A stretch of 37,909 nt of DNA. It comes from Streptosporangiaceae bacterium. GTDB lineage: Bacteria > Actinomycetota > Actinomycetes > Streptosporangiales > Streptosporangiaceae. The position numbers and the translations under genes are program-made. Shown here one piece after another: positions 23,867 through 32,800 of the stretch. The notes under the pieces are model-generated. The model worked only from the letters and a program-made list of their open reading frames with translations. It ran no database searches and was not told where the DNA came from. Positions within the stretch are counted from its first letter, which is position 1. Each line of letters begins with the position of its first letter. The stretch spans positions 1 through 37,909 of the forward strand of contig JASHUG010000415.1 of NCBI GenBank assembly GCA_030040155.1, in the 5' to 3' direction.

Positions 23867-24574
23867 GTGGCAGCGGGTTTGATTCTCGAGAGACCTCCGG
23901 ACGTAGCCAGGGTCGTCGCCCTGTCCCCGATGCGTCACCGCGACGACGTGCTGCCCGGCGCGGGCATCCTTCCGGTACTCCCCGCGCTGTCGGACCTGCT
24001 GCCCGCAGGCGGGCTGCAGCGCGGGTCGGTGGTGACCTCGGGGGACTGGGGACTGCTCAGCCTGGCCCTGGCGGCGGGGGCATCGGCGACCGGGGCCTGG
24101 TGCGCCGTCACCGGGGTGCCGGCCCTCGGCGTGCGGGCCGCGGCCGACGCCGGGCTGGACCCCGGCCGACTGGTCCTGATCCCCGATCCGGGCCAGAACT
24201 GGCCGCAGGTGGTGGCGTCACTGCTTGACGGGTTCGACATCGTACTGCTGCGCCCTGCGGGTCAGCCGCCAGCCCAGCTGCGCCGCAAGCTGGAGGCCGC
24301 GGCGCGCCGGCATGCGAGCGTGCTCCTGGTGGCGGGGGAATGGCCGGGCGCGCAGACGCGGCTGGTCGTGTCGGAAGAGGAGTGGACCGGGATCGGTGCC
24401 GGGTACGGGCGGCTGCGTGCCCGCAAGGTCCGGGTGGCCGCGTCTGGCCGGGGGGCGGGCGAGCGGCCGCGCTTCCGCTGGCTGTGGCTGCCGGGACCGG
24501 ACGGCACCGTGACCGCGGCGGAGCCCTGGCTGGCGGCAGGGGATGCGGCCGAGCCACTGGTGAGCAGCGGGTGA
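23867..24574 (+). CDS. imuA': ImuA' accessory protein of the SOS mutasome
   Basis: A 235-residue RecA-like protein of the actinobacterial ImuA' type, which joins ImuB and DnaE2 in error-prone translesion synthesis. It has the LPALSDLLPAGGLQRGSVVTSGDWGLLSLALAAGASATGAWCAVTGVP core, whose glycine-rich loop is degenerate (no GxxxxGKT). GVRAAADAGLDPGRLVLIPDPGQNW and FRWLWLPGPDG follow. GTG 23867 lies 6 nt after the -10, so the mRNA is probably leaderless. The stop overlaps the imuB start by 4 bp. The LexA box before it predicts DNA-damage induction. Confidence 0.88.
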   Translation: MAAGLILERPPDVARVVALSPMRHRDDVLPGAGILPVLPALSDLLPAGGLQRGSVVTSGDWGLLSLALAAGASATGAWCAVTGVPALGVRAAADAGLDPGRLVLIPDPGQNWPQVVASLLDGFDIVLLRPAGQPPAQLRRKLEAAARRHASVLLVAGEWPGAQTRLVVSEEEWTGIGAGYGRLRARKVRVAASGRGAGERPRFRWLWLPGPDGTVTAAEPWLAAGDAAEPLVSSG

Positions 24575-26010
24575 GCCGGACGGCCGCGGCGGGGGATACG
24601 GGGGATCGTCCCGCCGAGGGACCCAGGCGGGTACTCGTCCTGCGCTGCCCGGACTGGCTCGCCGAGGAAGAGCCGGACGTTCCTGGGGAGGCGGCGCGCG
24701 CATTCGAGCCGGTCGTCGCCATCATCGAGCAGTTCTGCCCGCAGGCCGAGGTCCTGCGGCCTGGTCTTGCCGCTATCGCCGCGCGCGGACCGGCACGCTA
24801 TTTCGGCGGCGAGGCCGCCCTGGCATCGAAGCTGGCCGAGTCCGTCTGCCTGCGCGGGTACCCCTGCCAGGTCGGGGTCGCGGACGGCCTGTTCGCCGCT
24901 GATCTGGCTGCGCAGTCCGGGCCCGGCGGGCTGCTGGTGCCGCCGGGCGAGACACCGCAGTTCCTGTCCGGGGTCCCGGTGGCGGCACTAAGAATCCCCG
25001 AGCTGACCGACCTGCTGCCCAAGCTCGGCATCCGCACGCTGGGTGAGTTCGCTGCGCTGCCCGCTGCCGAGGCAGGCAGCCGGTTCGGCGCGCAGGGCAC
25101 CATCGCGCACCGGCTGGCCCGCGGTCTCGATCCGCGGCCGCTGGCGCCGCAGCCGCCCCGGCTTGACCTGTCGGTGCAGCAGGTCTTTGACCCGCCCGCC
25201 GAGCAGTCAGACCCGGTGATATTCACGGCCAAGGCGCTGGCCGACCAGATGCACGCCAGGCTGTCCGCCCGCGGCCTGGCCTGCGTGCGCGTGCAGGTGC
25301 AGGTGCTCTGCGCGGACGGGCAGGAGCTCACCCGGCTGTGGCGGCACGACGGGCTGTTGTCGGCACTGGCCGTTGCCGAGCGGGTGCGCTGGCAGCTCGA
25401 AGGCTGGCGGGCCGGCCAGGAGCGGGACGACGGGATCGGAACGGGCGGCATCACATTGCTGCGGCTGGTCCCCGACCAGCTAGTCAGGGCGACCGGGCAT
25501 CAGCTCAGCCTGTGGGGTGAGGCGGTGGTCAGCGACCGGGTGGCCAGGGCCGCCATCCGGGTGCAGGCCCTGCTCGGGCAGGAGGCGGTGACCCGGCCCG
25601 TGCTCTCCGGCGGGCGCATCCCGGCCGAGCAGGTGCTGCTGATCCCGTTCGGTGACTCAGGGACGCCGCGGCGCCCGGCGGATCAGCCATGGCCAGGGCA
25701 GATCCCGGCGCCCGCGCCCGCCACCGTGTACCCGGAGCCACGCGCCGCCAGCGTTGCCGACGACGCAGGCGCGGCCGTGTCGGTCAGCGGGCGCGCGCAG
25801 CTGTCTGCGCCGCCCGCCTGGCTGTCGGTAGACGGCGGCCCTGCCCGAGCCGTCACTCGCTGGGCCGGCCCGTGGCCTGTCACCGAGCGGTGGTGGGATC
25901 CGGCTGGAGCCCGCAGGCAGGCCAGGTTCCAGCTGATCACTGATGACGGGAACGCTTGGCTGACGGTCTTGCAAGACGGCCAGTGGCTGATCGAGGCGCG
26001 GTATGACTGA
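24571..26010 (+). CDS. imuB: ImuB, catalytically inactive Y-family polymerase-like protein
   Basis: A 479-residue Y-family-like protein that links DnaE2 to the sliding clamp. The start of the domain, RVLVLRCPDWLAEEEP, lacks the catalytic acidic motif of true polymerases. ARYFGGEAALASKLAE, GVADGLFAADLAA and LLPKLGIRTLGEFAALPAAEAGSRFG (the HhH region) follow the family. The clamp-binding motif QLSLWG is at residues 311-316. The C-terminal VTRWAGPWPVTERWWDP region ends in DGQWLIEARYD, as in known ImuB proteins. The GTG start is coupled to imuA' by a 4-bp overlap. dnaE2 is not adjacent: it lies 3.8 kb downstream. Confidence 0.9.
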   Translation: MSRTAAAGDTGDRPAEGPRRVLVLRCPDWLAEEEPDVPGEAARAFEPVVAIIEQFCPQAEVLRPGLAAIAARGPARYFGGEAALASKLAESVCLRGYPCQVGVADGLFAADLAAQSGPGGLLVPPGETPQFLSGVPVAALRIPELTDLLPKLGIRTLGEFAALPAAEAGSRFGAQGTIAHRLARGLDPRPLAPQPPRLDLSVQQVFDPPAEQSDPVIFTAKALADQMHARLSARGLACVRVQVQVLCADGQELTRLWRHDGLLSALAVAERVRWQLEGWRAGQERDDGIGTGGITLLRLVPDQLVRATGHQLSLWGEAVVSDRVARAAIRVQALLGQEAVTRPVLSGGRIPAEQVLLIPFGDSGTPRRPADQPWPGQIPAPAPATVYPEPRAASVADDAGAAVSVSGRAQLSAPPAWLSVDGGPARAVTRWAGPWPVTERWWDPAGARRQARFQLITDDGNAWLTVLQDGQWLIEARYD

Positions 26011-26028
26011 CGGCCGGGTTCCGGACGA

Positions 26029-26529
26029 TCAGCCCGGCAGCGCCTTGACCATGATCAGGCACGGGTTGCCCGGATCCCACAGACCGTCAAGTTCCTCCAG
26101 CGGCCGGAAGCCCAGACTCAGGTAGAACCGCCTGGTCAGCTCGTAACCGGCGTCGGGGTTGCCCGGGCCAAGCGTTTTCACCTGCAGGTACTCGACACCG
26201 TCGGCCACGAGGTCGGCCTCGAGCGCCCGCACGAGCGCGCGGCCCGCGCCGCGGCGGTGCAAGGCAGGATCCACGGCCAGCAGGTGGATCTCGGCCGACT
26301 GCGGGAAGTGCCGGCGGGTGAGCAGCACGCCGGCCGGCTCGCCGCGGTCCGGCCGGCCGCCAGCCCAGGCCCGGTAGGTGGGCAGCTCGCACGCGGCCTC
26401 GATGTAGGCGGCGTTCGACTTCTCGATGCCGAACCAGCCGGGCAGCATCCCAAGCAGGCGCCGGACCGTGCCCGGATCCTGCTCGCCCGAGGTGATGAGC
26501 CAATCTGAGCCTGCGGCGGAGGTCACCAC
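26029..26529 (-). CDS. GNAT-family N-acetyltransferase
   Basis: A 166-residue acetyltransferase with the acetyl-CoA pyrophosphate loop HRRGAGRALVRALE after the beta-4 strand EIHLLAVDPAL, and the closing FYLSLGFRPLEEL. The substrate is unknown. Two adjacent GTG codons (26529, 26526) can start it. The gene lies between the convergent imuB (18 bp away) and the divergent ArsR-SRPBCC gene, inside the block that separates imuB from dnaE2. The ArsR-type operator region is shared by the two divergent promoters and might regulate this gene as well. Confidence 0.83.
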   Translation of the reverse strand: MVTSAAGSDWLITSGEQDPGTVRRLLGMLPGWFGIEKSNAAYIEAACELPTYRAWAGGRPDRGEPAGVLLTRRHFPQSAEIHLLAVDPALHRRGAGRALVRALEADLVADGVEYLQVKTLGPGNPDAGYELTRRFYLSLGFRPLEELDGLWDPGNPCLIMVKALPG

Positions 26530-26556
26530 AGCACCGTAGCCGCAGCTTCCGCGCGA

Positions 26557-26597
26557 TTGACGACTCCAGCTTGGCCACTATACATTGACGGTCAATG
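26557..26597 (+). promoter_or_regulatory. Promoter and palindromic operator of the ArsR-SRPBCC gene
   Basis: TTGACG (26557-26562) and TATACA (26579-26584) are 16 bp apart. The perfect 7-1-7 palindrome CATTGACGGTCAATG (26583-26597) overlaps the end of the -10, the start site and the ATG itself. This is the expected position for autorepression by an ArsR-type dimer. Confidence 0.7.
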
Positions 26598-27416
26598 AAA
26601 ACTGACATAGATGCCGCGCTGGACGCGCTCGGCGATCCGAACCGCCGCCGGATCCTCGGCCGGCTGGCCGCCGGTCCGGCCGACGTCGCGCGGCTGTCGG
26701 CCGGGATGCCCGTCGGCCGCACAGCCGTGTCAATGCACCTGCGGGTACTCAAGGCAGCGGGCCTGGTTGCCGACCAAGCTGACGGTAACCGCCGCGTCTA
26801 CCACCTCGAGCCGGACGCACTGCGGCAGCTGCGAGATCACCTCGACTGGTACTGGGAGCGGGCGCTGGCGGCCTATCAGCGGGCCGCCGAAGCACGGGCA
26901 AGGGAGCACGGCATGGCAGACCAGCCGGAGATCATCATCGAGAAGACCGTGCGCGTGAACGCCCCGCTCGCGGTCGCGTTCGAGGTCTTCATCGAACAGC
27001 AGTGGTGGCCTGTCGACACCCACAACCTGGCCGGGTCGCCCGGCAGCGAGGTCGTGCTCGAGCCATTTCGCGGTGGCCGGTGGTACGAGCGAGCACCCGA
27101 CGGCACAGAAACCGACTGGGGCACCGTCCTGGCCTGGCAGCCCCCTTGCCGGCTGCTGCTGACCTGGCAGGTAAGCCCGCGGTGGAGCTACGAGCCGGAC
27201 CCGGGCCGCGCTGCGCAGATCGAGGTCACCTTCACCCCCGATGGCCCGGACGCAACCCGCGTCCATTTCAGCCACCGCCATCTCGAGCGCTACGGTCCGC
27301 AGGCCGACCGGATGCACCGGATCCTCGAGGAAAAAGGCGGCGGCCCGCTCGGCGCCTTCGCCCGCCACATCAGCTCCCTGGCGTCGTCAGGCATGGTCCA
27401 GCAGGCACATCACTAG
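26595..27416 (+). CDS. ArsR-type HTH fused to an SRPBCC (AHSA1-like) domain
   Basis: A 273-residue two-domain protein. Residues 1-100 are a winged helix of the ArsR type (ALGDPNRRRILGRLAAGPADVARLSAGM, recognition helix in GRTAVSMHLRVLKAAGL, wing GNRRVYHL). It has no metal-binding cysteines. Residues about 115-260 are an SRPBCC hydrophobic-pocket domain (KTVRVNAPLAVAFEVFIEQQWWP, WGTVLAWQPPCRLLLTWQ). The architecture implies a repressor whose ligand binds in the SRPBCC cavity. It usually occurs as separate genes paired with VOC proteins. Here a VOC gene follows 15 bp later in the same operon. Confidence 0.88.
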   Translation: MKTDIDAALDALGDPNRRRILGRLAAGPADVARLSAGMPVGRTAVSMHLRVLKAAGLVADQADGNRRVYHLEPDALRQLRDHLDWYWERALAAYQRAAEARAREHGMADQPEIIIEKTVRVNAPLAVAFEVFIEQQWWPVDTHNLAGSPGSEVVLEPFRGGRWYERAPDGTETDWGTVLAWQPPCRLLLTWQVSPRWSYEPDPGRAAQIEVTFTPDGPDATRVHFSHRHLERYGPQADRMHRILEEKGGGPLGAFARHISSLASSGMVQQAHH

Positions 27417-27431
27417 ATGGGAAGAGAACCG

Positions 27432-27818
27432 ATGACGGTCAAGTCCGTGATGCCGCATCTGTACACGGCCGACGTCGAGCGCGCCGTCACCTTCTACCGT
27501 GACCTGCTCGGCGGTACCCAGACCTTCAGCGTCCCCGCCACCGGGCCGGCCGAGCACGTAGAACTCCGCCTCGGCGACACCACGATTGCCCTCTCCCACC
27601 GCGACGCGGTCGTCCGGCTCGGACTGCCGTCGCCTACAGCCGGCCATCCGATGGAACTGACCATCGAATGCGACTCCGCCGACGACATGATCGCGGCCCT
27701 GCGCACCGCGGGCACGCCGGTACTGATCGAGCCCTGCAACGGCTACGGGCACCGCCGCGCCTACGTGACCGACCCCGACGGCAACTGGATCGCGCTGATC
27801 AGCAAGCAGGACATGTAG
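27432..27818 (+). CDS. VOC (glyoxalase/bleomycin resistance) family protein
   Basis: A 128-residue paired beta-alpha-beta-beta-beta protein of the vicinal oxygen chelate superfamily: VMPHLYTADVERAVTFYRDLLGG, HVELRLGDTTIALSHR, and the closing GHRRAYVTDPDGNWIALI, where Asp and Asn/Glu positions of such folds lie. The substrate may be a toxic metabolite or antibiotic that is also the ligand of the preceding regulator. ATG 27432 is preferred to 27417 because GGGAAGAG lies before it. Cotranscribed with the ArsR-SRPBCC gene. The bases ATGACGGTCAAG at its start resemble the operator palindrome. Confidence 0.83.
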   Translation: MTVKSVMPHLYTADVERAVTFYRDLLGGTQTFSVPATGPAEHVELRLGDTTIALSHRDAVVRLGLPSPTAGHPMELTIECDSADDMIAALRTAGTPVLIEPCNGYGHRRAYVTDPDGNWIALISKQDM

Positions 27819-27825
27819 GGCCGAT

Positions 27826-28593
27826 TCACGATTGACCGGCGCAGTGCCGCACGATCGTCTCGAGCACAAGTCGCGGGTTCCGGACAGTCGGGTAATGGTC
27901 AACGCCGGGCATCCTGATCAGCTCGCAGCCGGGAATGCGCGCGGCGGCCTGCTCGACGCACGCGATCAGTGCCGGGTTGTCCTTGTCACCGACCAGGAGC
28001 ACCGTGCGCGGCCGGAGGTCGCTGAGCCGGTCGAAGGCGGGCTCGCCCTCCTGCTCGAACTCGTCGTAGGCCCACGCGCGAACGGCCGATCTGGCCAGGT
28101 CGGCTACGAAAGGATCCGGACCGGCCGCGCCCCACATCTCCAGGCAGAGCTCGACCAGGCCATCCTCGTCGGCGGCCTGCTCCAGCGCCGTGTACCGCGC
28201 ATGGGTCTGCGGGTTCTCGGGCCACGGGTAACCGCTGATGCCTGTGGATAGCAGGACGAGCGACGTGACCCGGTCCGGCTCGTCGAGGGCGAAGTCGACT
28301 GCAGTCGCGCCGCCCATGCTGCAGCCGGCGAGGTGCGCTTCGGCGACCCCGAAATGCGCGAGCACCGCGCGCAGGTCGTCGCGAAGGACGTACTGCTCAG
28401 TCGGAGCGGGCGAGCGGCCGTAGCCGCGGACGTCATAGCGGATCGCGCGGAACCGGCCGGCCAGGGCCGGCCAGATCGGATCCCACATCCGGGAGTCGCC
28501 GACACCCTCGTGCAGCAGGACGAGCACCGGGCCTGATCCGTCCGAGTCCTCGGCCCAGACTTTGTCGGCCCCGACGGGCACCATGGTCTGCAT
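27826..28593 (-). CDS. Alpha/beta hydrolase (serine type)
   Basis: A 255-residue hydrolase with LLHEGVGDSRMWDP (oxyanion region), YDVRGYGRSPAP, nucleophile Ser92 in LAGCSMGGATAVDFA, VGDKDNPALI (acid) and PGVDHYPTVRNP (His). All three catalytic residues are present, unlike in the protein at 14691. It resembles 3-oxoadipate enol-lactonase-like and related esterases, but the substrate is unknown. ATG 28593 is the clear start; a second ATG lies 3 codons later. It converges on the VOC gene with 7 bp between them. Confidence 0.85.
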   Translation of the reverse strand: MQTMVPVGADKVWAEDSDGSGPVLVLLHEGVGDSRMWDPIWPALAGRFRAIRYDVRGYGRSPAPTEQYVLRDDLRAVLAHFGVAEAHLAGCSMGGATAVDFALDEPDRVTSLVLLSTGISGYPWPENPQTHARYTALEQAADEDGLVELCLEMWGAAGPDPFVADLARSAVRAWAYDEFEQEGEPAFDRLSDLRPRTVLLVGDKDNPALIACVEQAAARIPGCELIRMPGVDHYPTVRNPRLVLETIVRHCAGQS

Positions 28594-28803
28594 GACCCCG
28601 ACGGTAGCCCCGGGCGCGGGGCAAATTCACCTGAGTTTCGGCCAGGGTGACGCGTGAGCAGCTCCGGTCACGGCTGCCCGGGTGCTGACCCGGTCGAGGC
28701 GGCCGAGCTGATCAGCCGGCCGCGGCGAGAGGATACGAGGTCTGCGCGGCCCAGCGCGCAAGAGCGATTCGCCGACAGGCCCGCGCTTGGCCATACTGTG
28801 CGG

Positions 28804-29706
28804 GTGCCGGCCACCGACGAGACAGCCGAGATTGACCGGGTCAACCGGGCCGGCGTCGCGGCGGCGATCGCGCTGGCCCGGCAGCTTGGCCTGCCCGACG
28901 CGGATCCGCAGGTGCTGTCGAGCAGGGGAAACCTGCTGGTCCGGCTATGCCCGGCGCCGGTCGTGGCGAGGATGGCGACACTGACCGCCCAGAGCAGGCG
29001 CGAGCCCGCGGCCTGGCTCGCGAGGGAGGCATCGGTGGCCGGGTACGTGGCTGCCCGTGGCGGCCCGGCCGTGTCGCCGACCTCGATGGTCCTGCCCGGC
29101 CCGTACTGGCAGGACGGCCTGGCCGTTACGTTGTGGGACTACGTGCCGCCATCGCCGCTGCGGCCCAAGCCTGCCGAGGCGGGCGCGGCCCTGGCGCGGT
29201 TGCATCACACTGCCGCTGGGTGCCGCGCCGAGCTGGGTTACCTGACGCCCGCGCGGGAGCAGATCAGTGACGGCCTGGCCGCCCTGGAGCGCGACGACGT
29301 CCTCGAACCCGCGACCCTCGATGCGCTGCGGACCCGGCATGCGCGGATCCTGGCCGAGCTGCCTGAATCGGGACGCTCGATCGTCCTGCATGGTGACGCG
29401 CATCCTGGCAACCTCCTGGCGGCCGATGGCGGCTGGTGCTGGGTCGACCTGGAGGAGACCTGCCGCGGCCCGGTCGAGTGGGACCTTGCGGTGCTGGCCG
29501 GGCAGTCAGGTGACGGGGCCGAAGCGGCCCTGCGCGGTTACGCCGACACGGCGGGCTGCGCGCTGCCGTCGCCCGGATCGCTGGTGCCATTCACCCGCGC
29601 GCGTCAGCTCGAGGCGGCGGTCTGGGCGCTGTGCATGGCACACCGCTATCCCGCCCGGTACCTGGACGGCGCACGCGAACTCCTGGCCGCCGCGCTTGGC
29701 GACTGA
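28804..29706 (+). CDS. Aminoglycoside phosphotransferase-like (APH/choline kinase fold) protein
   Basis: A 300-residue kinase-like protein with the Brenner motif IVLHGDAHPGNLL and the metal-binding WVDLEETCRGPVEWDLA. The N-lobe is short and divergent (NLLVRLCPAPVVARMATL). Similar proteins phosphorylate small molecules such as sugars, macrolides or aminoglycosides; none can be chosen here. GTG 28804 is preferred because CATACTGT ends 4 nt before it, giving a leaderless mRNA; the open frame reaches 28654 but without homology. It is the last gene of the block between imuB and dnaE2. Confidence 0.8.
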   Translation: MPATDETAEIDRVNRAGVAAAIALARQLGLPDADPQVLSSRGNLLVRLCPAPVVARMATLTAQSRREPAAWLAREASVAGYVAARGGPAVSPTSMVLPGPYWQDGLAVTLWDYVPPSPLRPKPAEAGAALARLHHTAAGCRAELGYLTPAREQISDGLAALERDDVLEPATLDALRTRHARILAELPESGRSIVLHGDAHPGNLLAADGGWCWVDLEETCRGPVEWDLAVLAGQSGDGAEAALRGYADTAGCALPSPGSLVPFTRARQLEAAVWALCMAHRYPARYLDGARELLAAALGD

Positions 29707-29757
29707 CCCGAACTCGGCCGGCTTGCCCGCTTCGCGCGGATAAGGGGAGCCGATAAA

Positions 29758-29773
29758 GGGAACATGTATTCGA
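29758..29773 (+). promoter_or_regulatory. LexA-like SOS box upstream of dnaE2
   Basis: GGGAACATGTATTCGA keeps the GAAC-N4-TTCG core of the actinobacterial LexA box, with one mismatch in each half (GGAAC for CGAAC, ATTCG for GTTCG). It lies about 70 bp before ATG 29846, and a TAATGT -10 candidate (29785-29790) follows 11 bp downstream. It suggests separate damage induction of dnaE2. Confidence 0.6.
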
Positions 29774-29845
29774 CTACCCCTCTCTAATGTCAGTAGCCAT
29801 CGTTATGCTGATCGAAGAAGAGTCAGGCGCGATCAAAGGCGGCAG

Positions 29846-32800
29846 ATGGGCTGGAATAACCCGCCGATCCCGTGGCGGGAGCTTGAGCGGCAGCTGTCCT
29901 GGGGGACAGCGAACGCCGCCGGCGCAGCGCCGCCGGCCGCCGGCCGCCCTGATGGCCAGGACGAAGCGCGCCGGGTCGTCACCCGACTTCCGGCCAGCCA
30001 GGTGCCGGCCTGGGCCGAGCTGCACTGCCACTCGTCCTACAGCTTCCTGGACGGGGCATCGAGCCCGGCCGAGCTGGTGCAGGAGGCAGCAGAGCGGGGC
30101 CTGTCCGCGCTGGCCATCACCGATCACGACGGCATGTACGGAGTACCGCAATTCGCCCAGGCCGCGGCGCGCCTGCGCGACAGCGGGACGGGCCTCGGCA
30201 CGGTGTTCGGCGCGGAGCTCAACCTCGGCCTGGCCCGCGGTACCTCACGGGCCGGTCCTCCCGACCCGGCCGGACAGCACCTGCTCGTGCTCGCCCGCGA
30301 CCCGGAGGGCTACCGCAGGCTGTGCCAGGTCATCAGCACCGCCCAGCTGGCCGGGGGAGAGAAGGGCCGGCCCGTCTACGACGAGGAGGCGCTGGCCGCC
30401 GCACACGGTGGTCACTGGGTGATCCTCACCGGCTGCTGCAAGAGCGCCGTGCCCGCCGCGCTCGCCAGCGGCGGTCCCAAGGCCGCGGCCAGGGAGCTCG
30501 CCCGGCTTACCGCCGCCTTCGGCCCGGACAACGTGAAGGTCGAGCTGGCCTTCGGAAACGGCCCGGCCGACGACGAGCGCAACGACGCGCTGGCTGAGAT
30601 CGCCGCCGCGCAGCACGGTCACGGCGTCGGCGTGATCGCCAGCAGCAACGTGCATTACGCGGCGCCGCAGGACGCCAGGCTCGCGCAGGCACTGGCAGCG
30701 ATCAGGGCCAGGTCCAGCCTGGACGACATCGATGGCTGGCTGCCCGCCTCCGGCGGCGGCTACCTGCGCTCCGGGACCGAGATGGCAGCCCGGCTGGTCC
30801 GCTATCCGGGCGTGCGCGAGCAGACCGTAGAACTGGCGTCTGACTGCTCGTTCGACTTCCATGTGATAGCCCCGAGGCTGCCGGACTTCCCCGTTCCCTT
30901 CGGGCACTCAGAGGAGACCTGGCTGCGCGCGCTGACCGAAACCAAGGCACCGGGACGCTACGGCCCGCGGGAGGCGGAGCGGCAGCCGGGCGCGTACGCG
31001 CAGATCGACCGCGAGCTGGATGTCATCGGCCAGCTTGGCTTCCCCGGCTACTTCCTGATCGTGCACGACATCGTGCGGTTCTGCGAGGACAAGCACATCC
31101 TGTGCCAGGGGCGCGGCTCGGCGGCGAACTCGGCGGTCTGCTACGCGCTCGGCATTACGAGCGTCGACCCGGTCCGGCACCGGTTGCTGTTCGAGCGGTT
31201 CCTGTCGTCGGGCCGGGACGGGCCGCCGGATATCGACCTGGACATCGAGCACCAGCGCCGGGAAGACGTCATCCAGTACGTCTACGGCAAGTACGGCAGG
31301 GAAAACGCCGCGCAGGTCGCGAACGTGATCAGCTACCGGCCGCGGATGGCGATCCGGGATGCGGGCCGCGCCCTCGGCTATGCGCCCGAGCAGCAGAACG
31401 AGTGGTCCAAGCAGGTCGGTCCGCGCAGCTACGGGCCCGGCCAGCCGGTCCCGCCCGACGCCGGCGTGCCCGAGGCGGTCGTCGAGCTGGCCGAGCGGAT
31501 GCAGAAGCTGCCCAGGCACCTGGGCATCCACTCGGGCGGAATGGTGATCTGCGACCGGCCGGTTGGGGAGGTGTGCCCGGTCGAGTGGGCCCGGATGCGC
31601 AGCCGCAGCGTGCTGCAGTGGGATAAGGACGACTGCGCCTACGCGGGGCTGGTCAAGTTCGACCTGCTGGGCCTGGGCATGCTGACCGCGCTACGGGACT
31701 GCTTCGACCTGGTCGAGCAGGCGCACGGCGTCCGCTGGGATCTGCACACGATCCCGCAGGAGGATCCCGGCGTCTACGCGATGCTGCAGAAGGCCGACAC
31801 CGTCGGGGTGTTCCAGGTGGAGTCGCGGGCGCAGATGGCGACGCTGCCCCGGCTGCGGCCGGAGAATTTCTACGACCTGGTCGTCGAGGTCGCGCTGATC
31901 CGGCCGGGCCCGATCCAGGGCGGCTCGGTGCACCCCTACATGCGCCGCCGGCACGGCGACGAGAAACCCGACCTGCCGCATCCGCTGATGGAGCACGCGC
32001 TGGGCAAGACCCTCGGGGTGCCGCTGTTCCAGGAGCAGATGATGCAGATCGCCATGGACTGCGCCGGGTTCAGCCCGACCGAGGCGGACCGGCTGCGGCA
32101 GGCGATGAGTTCCAAGCGCGCGCCCGAGCGGATCGAGGAACTGCGCGAGCGGCTGATGACCGGGATGGCCGAGCGGGATATTCCGGTGGAAGTCGCGGAG
32201 GACATCTACATCAAGATCCTGGCGTTCTCCAGCTACGGCTTCCCCGAATCACACGCGATCAGCTTCGCCTACCTCGTTTACGCCAGCGCCTGGCTCAAGT
32301 GCTACTACCCGGCCGCGTTCACCGCGGCGCTGCTGCGTGCGCAGCCGATGGGCTTTTACGCGCCTGCCAGCCTGATCAGCGACGTGCGCCGGCATGGCGT
32401 GCAGGTGCGCGGCGTCGACATCAACGCCAGCGCGGTCCTGGCCACTCTCGAAAAAGCCGAAGACCGGGGGAACGGGCCGGGTCCGCTGCCCACCCGTGAC
32501 CACGATGCCGATGCGGTACCCGAGCCGGCCGGGGGAGTCCCCGTTCCCGGCCAGCCGGTCATCAGGCTCGGGCTGTCCGAGGTGCGCAACCTCGGCACTG
32601 CCCCGGCGGAGAAGATCGTCGCCGGGCAGCCGTACGCCGACCTGGAGGACTTCGCCCGGCGCACCACGGTGTCGGCCGCGGCGCTTGAGGCGCTGGCGAT
32701 GGGCGGCGCGTTCGGCTGCTTCGGGGTGAGCAGGCGGGAGGCGCTGTGGGCGGCGGGTGCGGTCGCGACGATCCGGCCCGGCCAGCTGCCTGGCACCACG

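Noticed and set aside
29772-29780. GACTACCCC upstream of dnaE2, similar to the ACTACCC part of the cluster element
   Set aside because: The GGGGATTCGATCA and GCARGCT parts are absent, so a nine-base match is most likely chance.
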